Origin: Sphingomonas sp. NBWT7
Lineage (GTDB): Bacteria; Pseudomonadota; Alphaproteobacteria; Sphingomonadales; Sphingomonadaceae
Direction: 5' to 3'
NCBI RefSeq assembly: GCF_014217605.1
Contig: NZ_CP043639.1
Span: 2,841,001 to 2,905,000, forward strand
Length of the DNA stretch: 64,000 nt
The number at the start of each line of letters is the position of its first letter. Positions within the stretch are counted from its first letter, which is position 1. This document shows, in pieces, positions 55,149 through 64,000 of this stretch. The position numbers and the translations under genes were made by a program. The notes under the pieces are model-generated. The model made no database searches and was not told where the DNA came from. It saw only the letters and a list, made by a program, of their open reading frames with translations.

Positions 55149-57065
55149 TCAGCGCGGCGCAAGCAATCGGTCGAGACCGGCCTCTCCCGTGCCGATCTTC
55201 TCGAGCCGCGGGTAGCGCAGGCCACCGTGCCAGTCGAGCGCAACTTGCCGGTAACGCTCGCCGTTCTTGACCCACATCTGCACCGGTGCCTTGCCGTCCT
55301 TTGCCGCGGTGATCGCACCTTTCAGTCGATCGTCGGAATAGGCCATGCCGTCGACCGAGACGATCGTCGTGCCGACCGTCAGCCCCGCGTCATAGGCGGG
55401 CGACCCCCAGGTGACCGACGTCACCTCGTTGCCCGAACCGACGACGAACCCGCCCGAATAGGTGAGATCGGCGACCTTGCGCGTCTTTTCACCATGCCGG
55501 AACGACGGTGGCGCATCGGCAGTGTAGATCAGGCGATAGCCGTTGCGTTCCAGCCCCGACAGCGGCGCGCCTTTGGCGTTCTCGGTCAAGCGCTGCGTCA
55601 GCAGCGTGCGCCAGTCATATGGCTGGATCGCGTTGAGCGTCGTGACGAGATCGTCGAACGTGTAGGTGAGATCGCCCCAGTCGCCGTCACGCACGCCGAA
55701 GAAGGCCTTTGCGAAATCGTCGATCGACTTGCGCCCGCTTGACAGCGCGCGCAGCTGCGAATCGACCTCGAGCCAGACGAGCATGCCCTCGCTGTAATAA
55801 TCCTCGCTGCGCTGCCAGCTCGACCAGCCCTTGGGCCGGCGCGCCGAGATGATCGGATCGTTGGTCGTATCGAGGAGGTCGCGCCACTGCCGCGCGGGCT
55901 GACTGTTGTAGAGCGCCGCGGTGGCGGCGAGTTGGTCGAGCGTATCGGCCTTCGACACCATCCCCGAACGCGCCTGGAGGACATAGCCCCAGAATTGCGT
56001 TTGCCCTTCGTACACCCACAGCAGCGAGTTGCGCATCGGCGTGCGGAAATCGGGCGTCCAAGAATCGGCGCCGCGGCGGAACTTTCCGTTCCAGCTGTGC
56101 GAATATTCGTGCGGCAGCAGATTGCGGCGGCCGGGGCCGTCGTCCCACTTGGTGAAATAACCCGGCGTAACGCCGTTCTCGCTCGAGCGGTGATGTTCGA
56201 GCCCGATGCCGCCGAGATTGTCACTGATCGACAGGAGGAAGGTGTAGTTGTCGTAATGCTGGCTGCCGAACGCCTTCACCGCCTGATCGACGAGACGCTT
56301 GTGCGCATCGATCTGCGCCGGAGTGGCGGCGAGCTCGGCGGGCGTCTCGGCAAAGACGGCGAGCGAGACGCGCTGGGTTAGCGGCCACGTCCTGGCGTAG
56401 CGTCCGGCGACGATCGGCGAATCGACTAGCGTTTCGTAATTCACACGATCGTAGCTGTAGGTGCTGCCCGCGACCTTGGCGGGGATTGCGCCCGCCGCGG
56501 TCCAGCCGGCGGGATATTTCACCGTCATGCTGACCGGGATCTGCCGCGTGAACCAGCCGGCGGGATAGAGGCTGAGCGAGTTGGGCTGGAGGCTGAGCAG
56601 TTCGGGCGTCATCGTGATGCGGCCCTGATCGCCCTTGGTCGCCGACAGGAACTGGAAGCTCGCCTCGATCTCGCGCGTGCCGGCGGGCACGTCGAGGTGG
56701 AAGGCGTAGACGTCGACCGGATCGCGCGTCCACGCGATCCGCCGCCCACCGGCGGTGACGACGAGGCCAGCGAGCTTCTCGATCTGGCCGCGCGGGCCAT
56801 GGTTGCCGGGCAGCCATTCGGGGAACAGCAACACCATCGGGCCGGGCTTTGCCACGGGGATTGTCTCGGTCACGCGGAAGATGCCGCGCGTCACGTCGGT
56901 CGCGTCGATCGCGAGGCGGATCGTGCCGGGATAGGGCTGATCGACGGGATCCGGGATCGTGGCGGCGAAGGGTAGCGGCTGGGGCGCCGAATTGCCACTG
57001 GGCACCTGGGCCGAAAGCGCGGCGGCGGAGGCGAGCAGCAGGCCCGCGATGAGGGGACGATACAT
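55149..57065 (-). CDS. M61 family metallopeptidase with C-terminal PDZ domain
   Basis: A 638-residue exported peptidase of the glycyl-aminopeptidase (M61) family. Signal peptide MYRPLIAGLLLASAAALSA, N-terminal beta domain, thermolysin-like catalytic domain with H319-E-Y-S-H323 in LLPHEYSHSWNGK and the downstream Glu in LLWVYEGQTQFWG, then a PDZ domain (about residues 540-600) including SGGFVVGSGNEVTSVTWGSPAY. It probably trims peptides with N-terminal Gly/Ala in the periplasm. The ATG at 57065 is chosen because of the signal peptide; the frame is open 53 residues further but without a meaningful sequence. Confidence 0.92.
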   Translation of the reverse strand: MYRPLIAGLLLASAAALSAQVPSGNSAPQPLPFAATIPDPVDQPYPGTIRLAIDATDVTRGIFRVTETIPVAKPGPMVLLFPEWLPGNHGPRGQIEKLAGLVVTAGGRRIAWTRDPVDVYAFHLDVPAGTREIEASFQFLSATKGDQGRITMTPELLSLQPNSLSLYPAGWFTRQIPVSMTVKYPAGWTAAGAIPAKVAGSTYSYDRVNYETLVDSPIVAGRYARTWPLTQRVSLAVFAETPAELAATPAQIDAHKRLVDQAVKAFGSQHYDNYTFLLSISDNLGGIGLEHHRSSENGVTPGYFTKWDDGPGRRNLLPHEYSHSWNGKFRRGADSWTPDFRTPMRNSLLWVYEGQTQFWGYVLQARSGMVSKADTLDQLAATAALYNSQPARQWRDLLDTTNDPIISARRPKGWSSWQRSEDYYSEGMLVWLEVDSQLRALSSGRKSIDDFAKAFFGVRDGDWGDLTYTFDDLVTTLNAIQPYDWRTLLTQRLTENAKGAPLSGLERNGYRLIYTADAPPSFRHGEKTRKVADLTYSGGFVVGSGNEVTSVTWGSPAYDAGLTVGTTIVSVDGMAYSDDRLKGAITAAKDGKAPVQMWVKNGERYRQVALDWHGGLRYPRLEKIGTGEAGLDRLLAPR

Positions 57066-57111
57066 CGTCGATGCGCTAGCGTGCCGGGCGGCGAAGCTCA
57101 ATCGCCGGCCG

Positions 57112-57762
57112 TCAATTGCCCAGGACGTTGATCGTGAAGGCAAGCACGCCGAGGTTGAAGACGAAGGCGGCAAGGCAGTGGCCGATGACAACGCGGCGCA
57201 TCGTGCGTGAGACGATCGCGACATCCGACGTCTGGAACGTCATGCCGAGCGTGAAGGCGAAATAGGTGAAGTCCCAGTAATTGGGCTCGTCGGCCTTCTC
57301 GCCGGGAAAGTCGAGCCCGCCCGCATCACCTGCATCACCGGGCGAGTAATAGAGGTGGGCATAGTGCAGCGCGTAGGCGGAGTTCGAGAATAGCCAGGCG
57401 AGCGCGAGCGTGCCGATGACGAGCGCGGTGCCGAGCGGCGAGCCGCGTTGCGCGACCTCGTTGGCGACCGCGACGAGAATCACGAGCGTCACCAGCACCG
57501 TCAGCGCGAGCAAGCCGGTGCGATTGGCATCGTTGCGCGCGGCGCGGCGGCGCATCGCGGCGCTGCGATCGTCGAGTAGCGGCGCGAGCGAGGCGAGGAA
57601 GCCGAGGCTGGCGACGTCGAAGCCGATCATCAGCGCGCGGCCCCTGGGCAGCCCCGCAGCGGCGGCGACCGCGGCGCCGAGGATTACGCCAAGCGCGAAG
57701 AGGATGAAGCGCGGCGGCGCGATCCGGTTGCCGAGGCGGAAGTGGCCGCGCGCGTTCGTCAT
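57112..57762 (-). CDS. DUF1345 domain-containing membrane protein
   Basis: A 216-residue inner-membrane protein with about five helices ([20 protein letters not shown] region, [57 protein letters not shown], and a C-terminal helix). The family motif is [29 protein letters not shown] and GMTFQTSDV. Function unknown. Resembles an ion-channel pore fold at the TSDV region (TxxTSD), which has been noted in this family as similar to two-pore domain channels; that remains inference. Starts 47 bases from the divergent hisS. Confidence 0.85.
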   Translation of the reverse strand: MTNARGHFRLGNRIAPPRFILFALGVILGAAVAAAAGLPRGRALMIGFDVASLGFLASLAPLLDDRSAAMRRRAARNDANRTGLLALTVLVTLVILVAVANEVAQRGSPLGTALVIGTLALAWLFSNSAYALHYAHLYYSPGDAGDAGGLDFPGEKADEPNYWDFTYFAFTLGMTFQTSDVAIVSRTMRRVVIGHCLAAFVFNLGVLAFTINVLGN

Positions 57763-57809
57763 CGGCAGGTGCTAGCGCGCGGCGCGGGGCGCGACTAGAT
57801 GCGGCCGCG

Positions 57810-59053
57810 ATGGCGCGTATCCAGACCCCCAATCGCGTGCGCGGCACGCAGGACATCTTCGGCAGCGAGGAGCGCCGCTTCGCGCGCGTGCTCGAGACGT
57901 TCGATCGCGTACGCCGGCTCTATTGCTTCCAGCGCGTCGAGATCCCGATGTTCGAGGCGACCGAAGTATTCGCGCGCTCAATCGGCGAGACGACCGACGT
58001 CGTGTCGAAGGAGATGTACACCTTTCCCGATCGCGGCGGGGATTCGCTGACGCTGCGGCCCGAGTTCACCGCAGGGATCGCGCGTGCCTATCTGACCGAG
58101 GGGTGGCAGCAATATGCGCCGCTCAAGCTCGCGACGAGCGGCGCGGTGTTCCGCTACGAACGGCCGCAGAAGGGGCGGTATCGTCAGTTCCACCAGATCG
58201 ACGCCGAGATACTGGGCGCGCCCGAGCCGGCGGCGGACGTCGAGCTGTTGACGCTTGCCGATCAGTTGCTGCGCGAGCTGGGCATCGCCGACGGCGTGAC
58301 GCTGCAGCTCAACACGCTGGGGGATGCCGAGACGCGCGACGCGTGGCGCGCGGCGCTGGTGGCGCATTTCGAGGCGCATCGCGACGCGCTGAGCGAGGAC
58401 AGCCTCAAGCGGCTCGACAAGAACCCGATGCGCATCCTCGATTCGAAGGACCCGAAGGATCGCCCGATCGCCGACAGTGCGCCCGATATCGACGCGTATC
58501 TGACGCCCGAGGCGCGCGCGTTCTTCGACGCGGTGACCGCGGGATTGGACGCCGCCGGCGTCGCGTGGCAGCGCAACGCGCGGCTGGTGCGCGGACTCGA
58601 TTACTATCGCCACACTGCGTTTGAATTCGTCACTGACCGGCTCGGCGCGCAGGGGACGGTGCTGGCCGGCGGGCGTTACGACGGACTGGTCGAAAGCCTG
58701 GGCGGGCCGGCGACGGCGGGGGTTGGCTGGGCGGCGGGCGTCGAGCGGCTGGCAATGCTGCTGGAGGAGCCCGAGGCCGCCTCAAAGGTCGTCGCCGTCG
58801 TGTCCGAGGACACGGGCTTTGATCTCACCGCCGTCGAGCTGGTCGCGCGGCTGCGCCGCTCCGGGATCGCGGCGGAAGCGTTCGTGTCGGGGAGCCCCAA
58901 GAAACGCTTCGATCGGGCGCTGAAGACGAAGCCTGGAGCGACGATCTCGCTCAGCCGGCGAGACGACGCGATGAACGCCAGCTTGCGCAACATCGCGCTC
59001 GCCGATCAGGACGTGCTCGCCGTGCGGGCGGCGCTACCGTCGATCGTTCTTGC

Positions 59054-59057
<4 letters not shown>
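57810..59057 (+). CDS. hisS: Histidyl-tRNA synthetase
   Basis: A class II aminoacyl-tRNA synthetase of 415 residues that charges tRNA-His. Motif 2 is [23 protein letters not shown], shown in part as [14 protein letters not shown]; the histidine-A loops are [14 protein letters not shown] and ACGGRYD-like [14 protein letters not shown]. Anticodon-binding domain at the C-terminus ([18 protein letters not shown] onwards). It starts [13 protein letters not shown], the standard N-terminus. Its stop overlaps the prfA start (ATGA), giving a compact translation-factor operon. Confidence 0.95.
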
Positions 59058-60119
<1,062 letters not shown>

Positions 60120-60127
<8 letters not shown>

Positions 60128-60944
60128 GGCGGGCGGCGCACGTGCGGCGCTGAACGCGGCGGCGGCGCGCTTCGGCTTCTCCTCCACCGCGCGGCTCGAT
60201 GCCGAACTGTTGCTCGCGCATGCGCTGGGCATCACGCGCGAGCGGCTGCTGCTGACGCTCGGCGACGTCGTGCCGCCGCCGGGCTTCGCCGCGCTGGTCG
60301 AGCGGCGCGCGCGGCACGAGCCGCTCGCCTATATCACCGGCACGCGCGCCTTCTGGACGATCGACCTCGACGTCGCGCCCGGCGTGCTGATCCCACGGCC
60401 GGACAGCGAGACGCTGATCGAAGCGGCCGTGGAGCATTTCGCGGGCACGCCGGGTCCGCGCACGATCCTCGACCTCGGCACGGGATCGGGCGCGCTGCTG
60501 CTCGCTGCGCTCGATCAATGGCCCCACGCGAGCGGCGTCGGCATCGACGCGTCGGTGGTGGCGATCACGGTGGCGGCGCGCAACGCGGCGCGGCTCGCGC
60601 CCGGCCGGGCGACGATCAACGCGGGCGACTGGACGGGGACGGGCGCACGGTTCGATCTCGTCCTGTGCAATCCGCCCTATATCGCGGCGGCGGCGGCGCT
60701 GCCGCATGAGGTGGCGGGGTACGAGCCGGCGAGCGCGCTGTTCGCCGGGGCCGACGGGCTCGACGATTATCGCCGGCTGGCGGCCACGTTGGGGCCGCAG
60801 ATCGCGCCCGGGGGCGTTGCGTGCGTCGAGATCGGCGCCGACCAAGGCCAGTCCGCGCCATCGCTGTTTCGTGCCGAAGGGCTGACGGTGACCGTCCGCC
60901 GCGATCTTGCCGAGCGCGACCGTTGCCTCGTCGTCACGCCTTGA
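60120..60944 (+). CDS. prmC: Peptide chain release factor N5-glutamine methyltransferase
   Basis: A 274-residue SAM-dependent methyltransferase that modifies the Gln of the RF1/RF2 GGQ motif. The catalytic N184-P-P-Y motif is in [13 protein letters not shown]-binding motif I is [16 protein letters not shown]; the N-terminal helical domain (to about residue 80) contacts the release factor. Note [12 protein letters not shown]. The start is GTG at 60120, inside the end of prfA. Confidence 0.94.
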
Positions 60945-61204
60945 AACGACACGAGCGCGCCACAATATTTCTCTTTGAGAAACAGCCGCCGCTCGTTATG
61001 GCAGCGGCAGGGGCACGCAAAATCAACACTGTTGGTTGAATTTTGGGCGGGTTGCCCTCCCTTCGTCATCAGCCGCTGCAGTCCGGCGGCCGGGACAGGC
61101 TCTGGCAGAGGCATGCCGTCGCATGATCTCTACCGGGCCGGGGAATGTTGCACCGATGATCCCGGGAGCATGGCCGGTTTTGGTTTGAGGACGAGGACAG
61201 TAAT

Positions 61205-62212
61205 TTGATCAACAACCGTCAGAACGGTCGCCGTCGCGGCCGTGGTGGGCAGCGGCCGCAGGGTGGCAGCAGCCAGGGGCAGCGTGACAACGGCAATCGG
61301 ATCGACAGCCGCGCGCGCGGCAACGCCAGCCAATTGTACGAGAAGTACAAGAACATGGCCTCGGACGCGCAGCGCCAGGGCGATCGGGTAAACACCGAAT
61401 ATTATCTGCAGTTCGCCGACCATTATTTTCGCGTGCTCGCCGATCAGCGTGGGCGCTACGAAGATCAGCAGCCGCGCCGCCAGCAGAACGATTTCGACGG
61501 CGACGACGATTACGGTGACGAGGGTGAGCCGATCCGCGCCGACGAGCAGGGCCGTGGCGGCGACGAGCGTGGCGAACGCGACGGCAACCGTGGCGACGGC
61601 AATCGTGGTGAGGGGCGTGGCGAGAGCCGCCAGCAGGAAGGTCGCCAGTCGGAAGCGCGCCAGTTCGACGGCGGTCGCCCGTACGACGGGTCGCGGCAGC
61701 GCGACGGTGGCCGGCAGGAAGGCGGGCGCCAGTTCGATCGTCAGCGTCCGGCCGATGGCAATCGCCAGCGCGACGACAATCGCCAGGCCGATGCCGGTCG
61801 GGAGCGCCAGGCGCGCTACGGCGATGCCGACGATGGCGAGCAGCGAGCGGCAGCGCCTGCGCGTCGTTTCGCCACACCGCGTGGTGACGAGGGCCGTCGC
61901 GACGAGCGCGTGATGGGCGAGGGCGGCGTCGAGAGTGCGGCACCGGGCCGGGAGGCCGAACTGCAGGTGCACGGCGGCAATGTTCCGGTCGCAGAGGAAG
62001 CGGCGCCCAAGCGGCGCGGCCGTCCGCGCAAGATCGTGGCGTCTGAGACGCAGTTTGGACTCGACAGCAGCGTCCTGCCGCCGTCGATCGGCACGTCCGA
62101 GCCGGCGGTAGCGGGGGATGCGGCGGATACGCCGGCCGCTCCCAAGCCGCGGCGGCGCCGTACGCCGGCCAGCGCGCCGGAAACGAGCCCGGAGACCAGC
62201 ACGGTCAGCTGA
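61205..62212 (+). CDS. DUF4167 domain-containing protein with Arg/Gly/Asp-rich tail
   Basis: A 335-residue protein. The conserved DUF4167 core is residues about 5-80: RGRGGQRPQGG, FDSRARGNAS-like NRIDSRARGNASQLYEKY and VNTEYYLQFADHYFRVL. The next 150 residues are low-complexity repeats built from RDGNRGDG, GGRQEGGRQFDR, RQRDDNRQ units, likely disordered and able to bind RNA or acidic surfaces. A C-terminal KRRGRPRKIVASE AT-hook-like motif and an Ala/Pro tail follow. The start is TTG at 61205 behind GAGGACA. It sits after prmC in many Alphaproteobacteria, which suggests a role in translation or RNA, but the family has no assigned function. Confidence 0.85.
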   Translation: MINNRQNGRRRGRGGQRPQGGSSQGQRDNGNRIDSRARGNASQLYEKYKNMASDAQRQGDRVNTEYYLQFADHYFRVLADQRGRYEDQQPRRQQNDFDGDDDYGDEGEPIRADEQGRGGDERGERDGNRGDGNRGEGRGESRQQEGRQSEARQFDGGRPYDGSRQRDGGRQEGGRQFDRQRPADGNRQRDDNRQADAGRERQARYGDADDGEQRAAAPARRFATPRGDEGRRDERVMGEGGVESAAPGREAELQVHGGNVPVAEEAAPKRRGRPRKIVASETQFGLDSSVLPPSIGTSEPAVAGDAADTPAAPKPRRRRTPASAPETSPETSTVS

Positions 62213-62237
62213 TCGTTCAGGCAGGTCAATGTTCGCA

Positions 62238-62269
62238 GAGGGGCCGGTTCCGCGAGGAGCCGGCCCTTC
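62238..62269 (+). terminator. Stable terminator hairpin after DUF4167 gene
   Basis: GAGGGGCCGGTTCC (62238-62251) pairs with GGAGCCGGCCCTTC (62256-62269) along all 14 positions with two G-U pairs and a GCGA tetraloop, followed by TCGTATCC. It is 26 bases after the stop and could also serve the opposing minus-strand gene. Confidence 0.6.
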
Positions 62270-62286
62270 TCGTATCCGCGTCACGA

Positions 62287-62556
62287 TCACAGATCGCGGG
62301 GATCGATCGCCTCGTCATGCCCGGTGCCGGACGACAGAAAAGTCAGCCCCATCAGCGCGCCGGCCATCAGCACCGATCCCGTCACCCCGCCGATCATCGC
62401 CAGCGTCGCGACCCAGCCGAGCGCGCCATAGGCCTCCCCGACCAGCCACACCGCGAGCAGCGAGGCAACGAGGCCGATCGCCCCAGACCAGCCGAGCAGG
62501 CGGCGGAAGCGCCGCCAGGCGAAGCGCGCATATTCTGGATCGTCGAGCCGGCTCAT
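62287..62556 (-). CDS. Small two-helix membrane protein, unknown function
   Basis: An 89-residue protein with two clear membrane helices (LLGWSGAIGLVASLLAVWLV and ATLAMIGGVTGSVLMAGALM) and a charged N-terminus (MSRLDDPEYARFAWRRFRRL). The start ATG at 62556 has GGGAAGC four bases upstream; a frame open to 62685 would overlap the start of the CBS gene on the other strand. No known domain. Similar short membrane proteins with DDPEYARFAWRRF-type starts occur in sphingomonads. Confidence 0.65.
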   Translation of the reverse strand: MSRLDDPEYARFAWRRFRRLLGWSGAIGLVASLLAVWLVGEAYGALGWVATLAMIGGVTGSVLMAGALMGLTFLSSGTGHDEAIDPRDL

Positions 62557-62669
62557 GCTTCCCATCTGGCGGCAAAGCGCGCAGACTTCCAGTCGCGCGA
62601 CCGACCGGGCCGTGTGGCGCCGACGCGATCGCACGACGATCCGGGAGGCGGAACGAGAGGAGTGAGGCC

Positions 62670-63098
62670 ATGACCATCGCGGCAATCCTTCGCACCAAGG
62701 GACACGACATCGTATCGGTATCGCCCGACGAGACCGTTCGCGGTGCGATCGCGCTGCTGGCGTCGCGGCGGATCGGCGCGGTGCCGGTGATCGAGGGGCG
62801 CGCCGTCAGCGGCGTCTTCTCCGAACGCGACGTCATCTACTGCCTGAAGGACGGCGACACGGCGGTGCTCGACCGGGCGGTGCGCGACGTGATGACCGCA
62901 CCGGCGTTGACCGTGTCACCCGACGATTCGGTGATCGGCGCGCTCTCGCTGATGACGCGGCGGCGCATCCGGCATCTTCCGGTGGTGGACGGCGGGCGGG
63001 TGGTCGGGATCGTCTCGATCGGCGATCTCGTCAAGCATCGCATCGACCGGATCGAGGCGGACGCCGCGGCGATGCGCGACTATATCCAGCAGGCGTGA
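62670..63098 (+). CDS. CBS-pair domain protein
   Basis: A 142-residue protein consisting of two CBS domains: first ILRTKGHDIVSVSPDETVRG, IGAVPVIEGRAVSGVFSERD, second VMTAPALTVSPDDSVIGAL, IRHLPVVDGGRVVGIVSIGD. It ends in a short helix typical of stand-alone CBS proteins. CBS pairs bind adenosine nucleotides and regulate partners; no partner is fused or adjacent. GAGAGGAG lies upstream of the ATG at 62670. Confidence 0.9.
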   Translation: MTIAAILRTKGHDIVSVSPDETVRGAIALLASRRIGAVPVIEGRAVSGVFSERDVIYCLKDGDTAVLDRAVRDVMTAPALTVSPDDSVIGALSLMTRRRIRHLPVVDGGRVVGIVSIGDLVKHRIDRIEADAAAMRDYIQQA

Positions 63099-63104
63099 CG
63101 CCGA

Positions 63105-64000
63105 TCAGCGGTTGCGGATCAGCGCCAGCGTATGGCGCACGGTCGGGCGCGCGAAGGTGACGAGCCACGCCGCGTAGGTGACAGCGCCGATCAGCCCCAG
63201 CAGCGCGAGGCGCGGCGCGGGCGGCAGCACGATCGCGCGGTCCACGAGCGTGACGACGGCAGCCATCGCGATCGCGGCGAGCAGCGCCGGGGCGGTGGCG
63301 GCCACGACGTCGGCGAGCCGCGCCCCGATGACGGGCAGCGATCGCCAGCAGCTGATCGCGAGATAGACAGGATAGCCCACGATCCACGCCGCCGCGATCC
63401 CGCGCGCACCCCAATTCACGCCGATGAGAAACGCAAGGCCGAGCACCAGCGCGCCGGTCGCGCCGTTGCGCACCCCGATGCCGGGACGGCCGAGCGCGTC
63501 GCACGCGGGCGAGAAGAGCACCTGCAGCGTCATGAACGGCATGGCGAGCGCGAGCAGCCGGACGATCGATATCGCCGCGGCCCATTTCTCCCCCAGCATC
63601 GTCAGCACCAGCGGCTCGGCGGTCGCAGCCAGCCCGAGGTAGAAGGGCAGCGCGGCGAGCATGACGATGCGCACGCCGGTGACGAAGGCTGCTGCGGTAG
63701 CGGCGCGATCGTGCTGGATCCGCGCGTAGGCGGAAAAGGCGACTTCGTTGAGCGGGGGCACGAACTTGGACACGAAGATCTGCGCGAGGAACAGGCTGGT
63801 CGTGTAGATGCCGAGATCGTGAACGGTGAAGTAGCGCCCGGCGATGAACACGTCGACCTGACTCTGCAGGAACCAGAACAGTTGCCCCGCCGCCATCATG
63901 CCGCCGAACCGCGCCAGCGCGCCTGCGCCGCGAAAATCGAACGACGGCCAGATCAGCGATCGTGCCGCGACCGTCATGCCGATCGCACGCGTGGCGAACA
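63105..64000 (-). CDS. Lipopolysaccharide/oligosaccharide flippase (Wzx-like MOP family), N-terminus beyond window
   Basis: The C-terminal part of a membrane flippase. About 298 residues are visible, with eight or more hydrophobic helices. Features: MAAGQLFWFLQSQVDVFIAG, LGIYTTSLFLAQIFVSKFVPPLNEV, and LTMLGEKWAAAISIVRLLAL, as in polysaccharide-synthesis (PF13440) exporters that move lipid-linked sugars across the inner membrane. The frame is open to position 64000 (FATRAIGMTVAARSL...), so the gene continues beyond the window and the ATG at 63977 is internal. It ends six bases before the CBS gene stop. The neighbouring genes needed to name the glycan are outside the window. Confidence 0.88.
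   Translation of the reverse strand, partial: FATRAIGMTVAARSLIWPSFDFRGAGALARFGGMMAAGQLFWFLQSQVDVFIAGRYFTVHDLGIYTTSLFLAQIFVSKFVPPLNEVAFSAYARIQHDRAATAAAFVTGVRIVMLAALPFYLGLAATAEPLVLTMLGEKWAAAISIVRLLALAMPFMTLQVLFSPACDALGRPGIGVRNGATGALVLGLAFLIGVNWGARGIAAAWIVGYPVYLAISCWRSLPVIGARLADVVAATAPALLAAIAMAAVVTLVDRAIVLPPAPRLALLGLIGAVTYAAWLVTFARPTVRHTLALIRNR

Overview
The window is a GC-rich, gene-dense chromosomal segment of an alphaproteobacterium, most likely a sphingomonad (Sphingomonas or a close relative). The pointers are families typical of that group: a MucR/Ros regulator with the 'IDGKPYKTLRRHL' motif, BamE, the F1-ATPase zeta-type inhibitor (DUF1476), DUF4167, DUF5076, a TauE exporter paired with a TIGR02186 protein, and a ubiquinol-cytochrome c chaperone. 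Codon use is GC3-biased throughout, so many long antisense open frames are artefacts. I saw no rRNA, tRNA, CRISPR array, insertion sequence, integrase or prophage gene. This is mainly core genome with small accessory patches.

Layout, 1-13.5 kb: fused pabB-pabC (cut by the window start), a secreted S9 peptidase overlapping an MBL hydrolase, thiL, the H+-pumping pyrophosphatase hppA, a structured leader in front of a SulP anion transporter, a DAACS symporter, and a convergent HerA-like ATPase. 12.8-17 kb (minus strand): an NfrB-like glycosyltransferase and a small NfrA-like outer-membrane protein, coupled by ATGA, then a TauE exporter coupled to a TIGR02186 protein. 17-25 kb: alpha-2-macroglobulin with thioester motif plus pbpC, the usual periplasmic pair. 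25-32.6 kb: an RcnB-like protein, bamE, the cytochrome bc1 chaperone with DUF177, a ThDP enzyme, an SMP-30 lactonase, an orphan RTX protein and a HAD hydrolase.

32.6-39 kb: a frameshifted small membrane-protein gene. After it come the two subunits of a 3-oxoacid CoA-transferase, separated by a lipoprotein gene and a DUF5076 gene in one fully overlapping operon. An MFS transporter is followed by leuC and leuD, with a 35-codon gene between them. 39-45 kb: a quinone oxidoreductase, DUF1476, bolA and grxD (iron-sulfur), then a BlaI/M56 sensor pair behind a perfect operator palindrome, an MBL hydrolase and DUF4230. 45-52 kb: a 7-TM protein, nadA, glmM, a second DAACS symporter, an aldo/keto reductase, an MpaB-like oxygenase and mucR. 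52-64 kb: small transporters and an acetyltransferase, ppa, an M61 peptidase, DUF1345, the translation cluster hisS-prfA-prmC, DUF4167, a CBS protein and a polysaccharide flippase that runs off the end.

Nothing here is clearly a new defence or mobile system. The best leads are the SulP leader RNA, the NfrA/NfrB-like pair, the CoA-transferase operon with two inserted genes, the leuC-leuD microgene and the BlaI-M56 locus.
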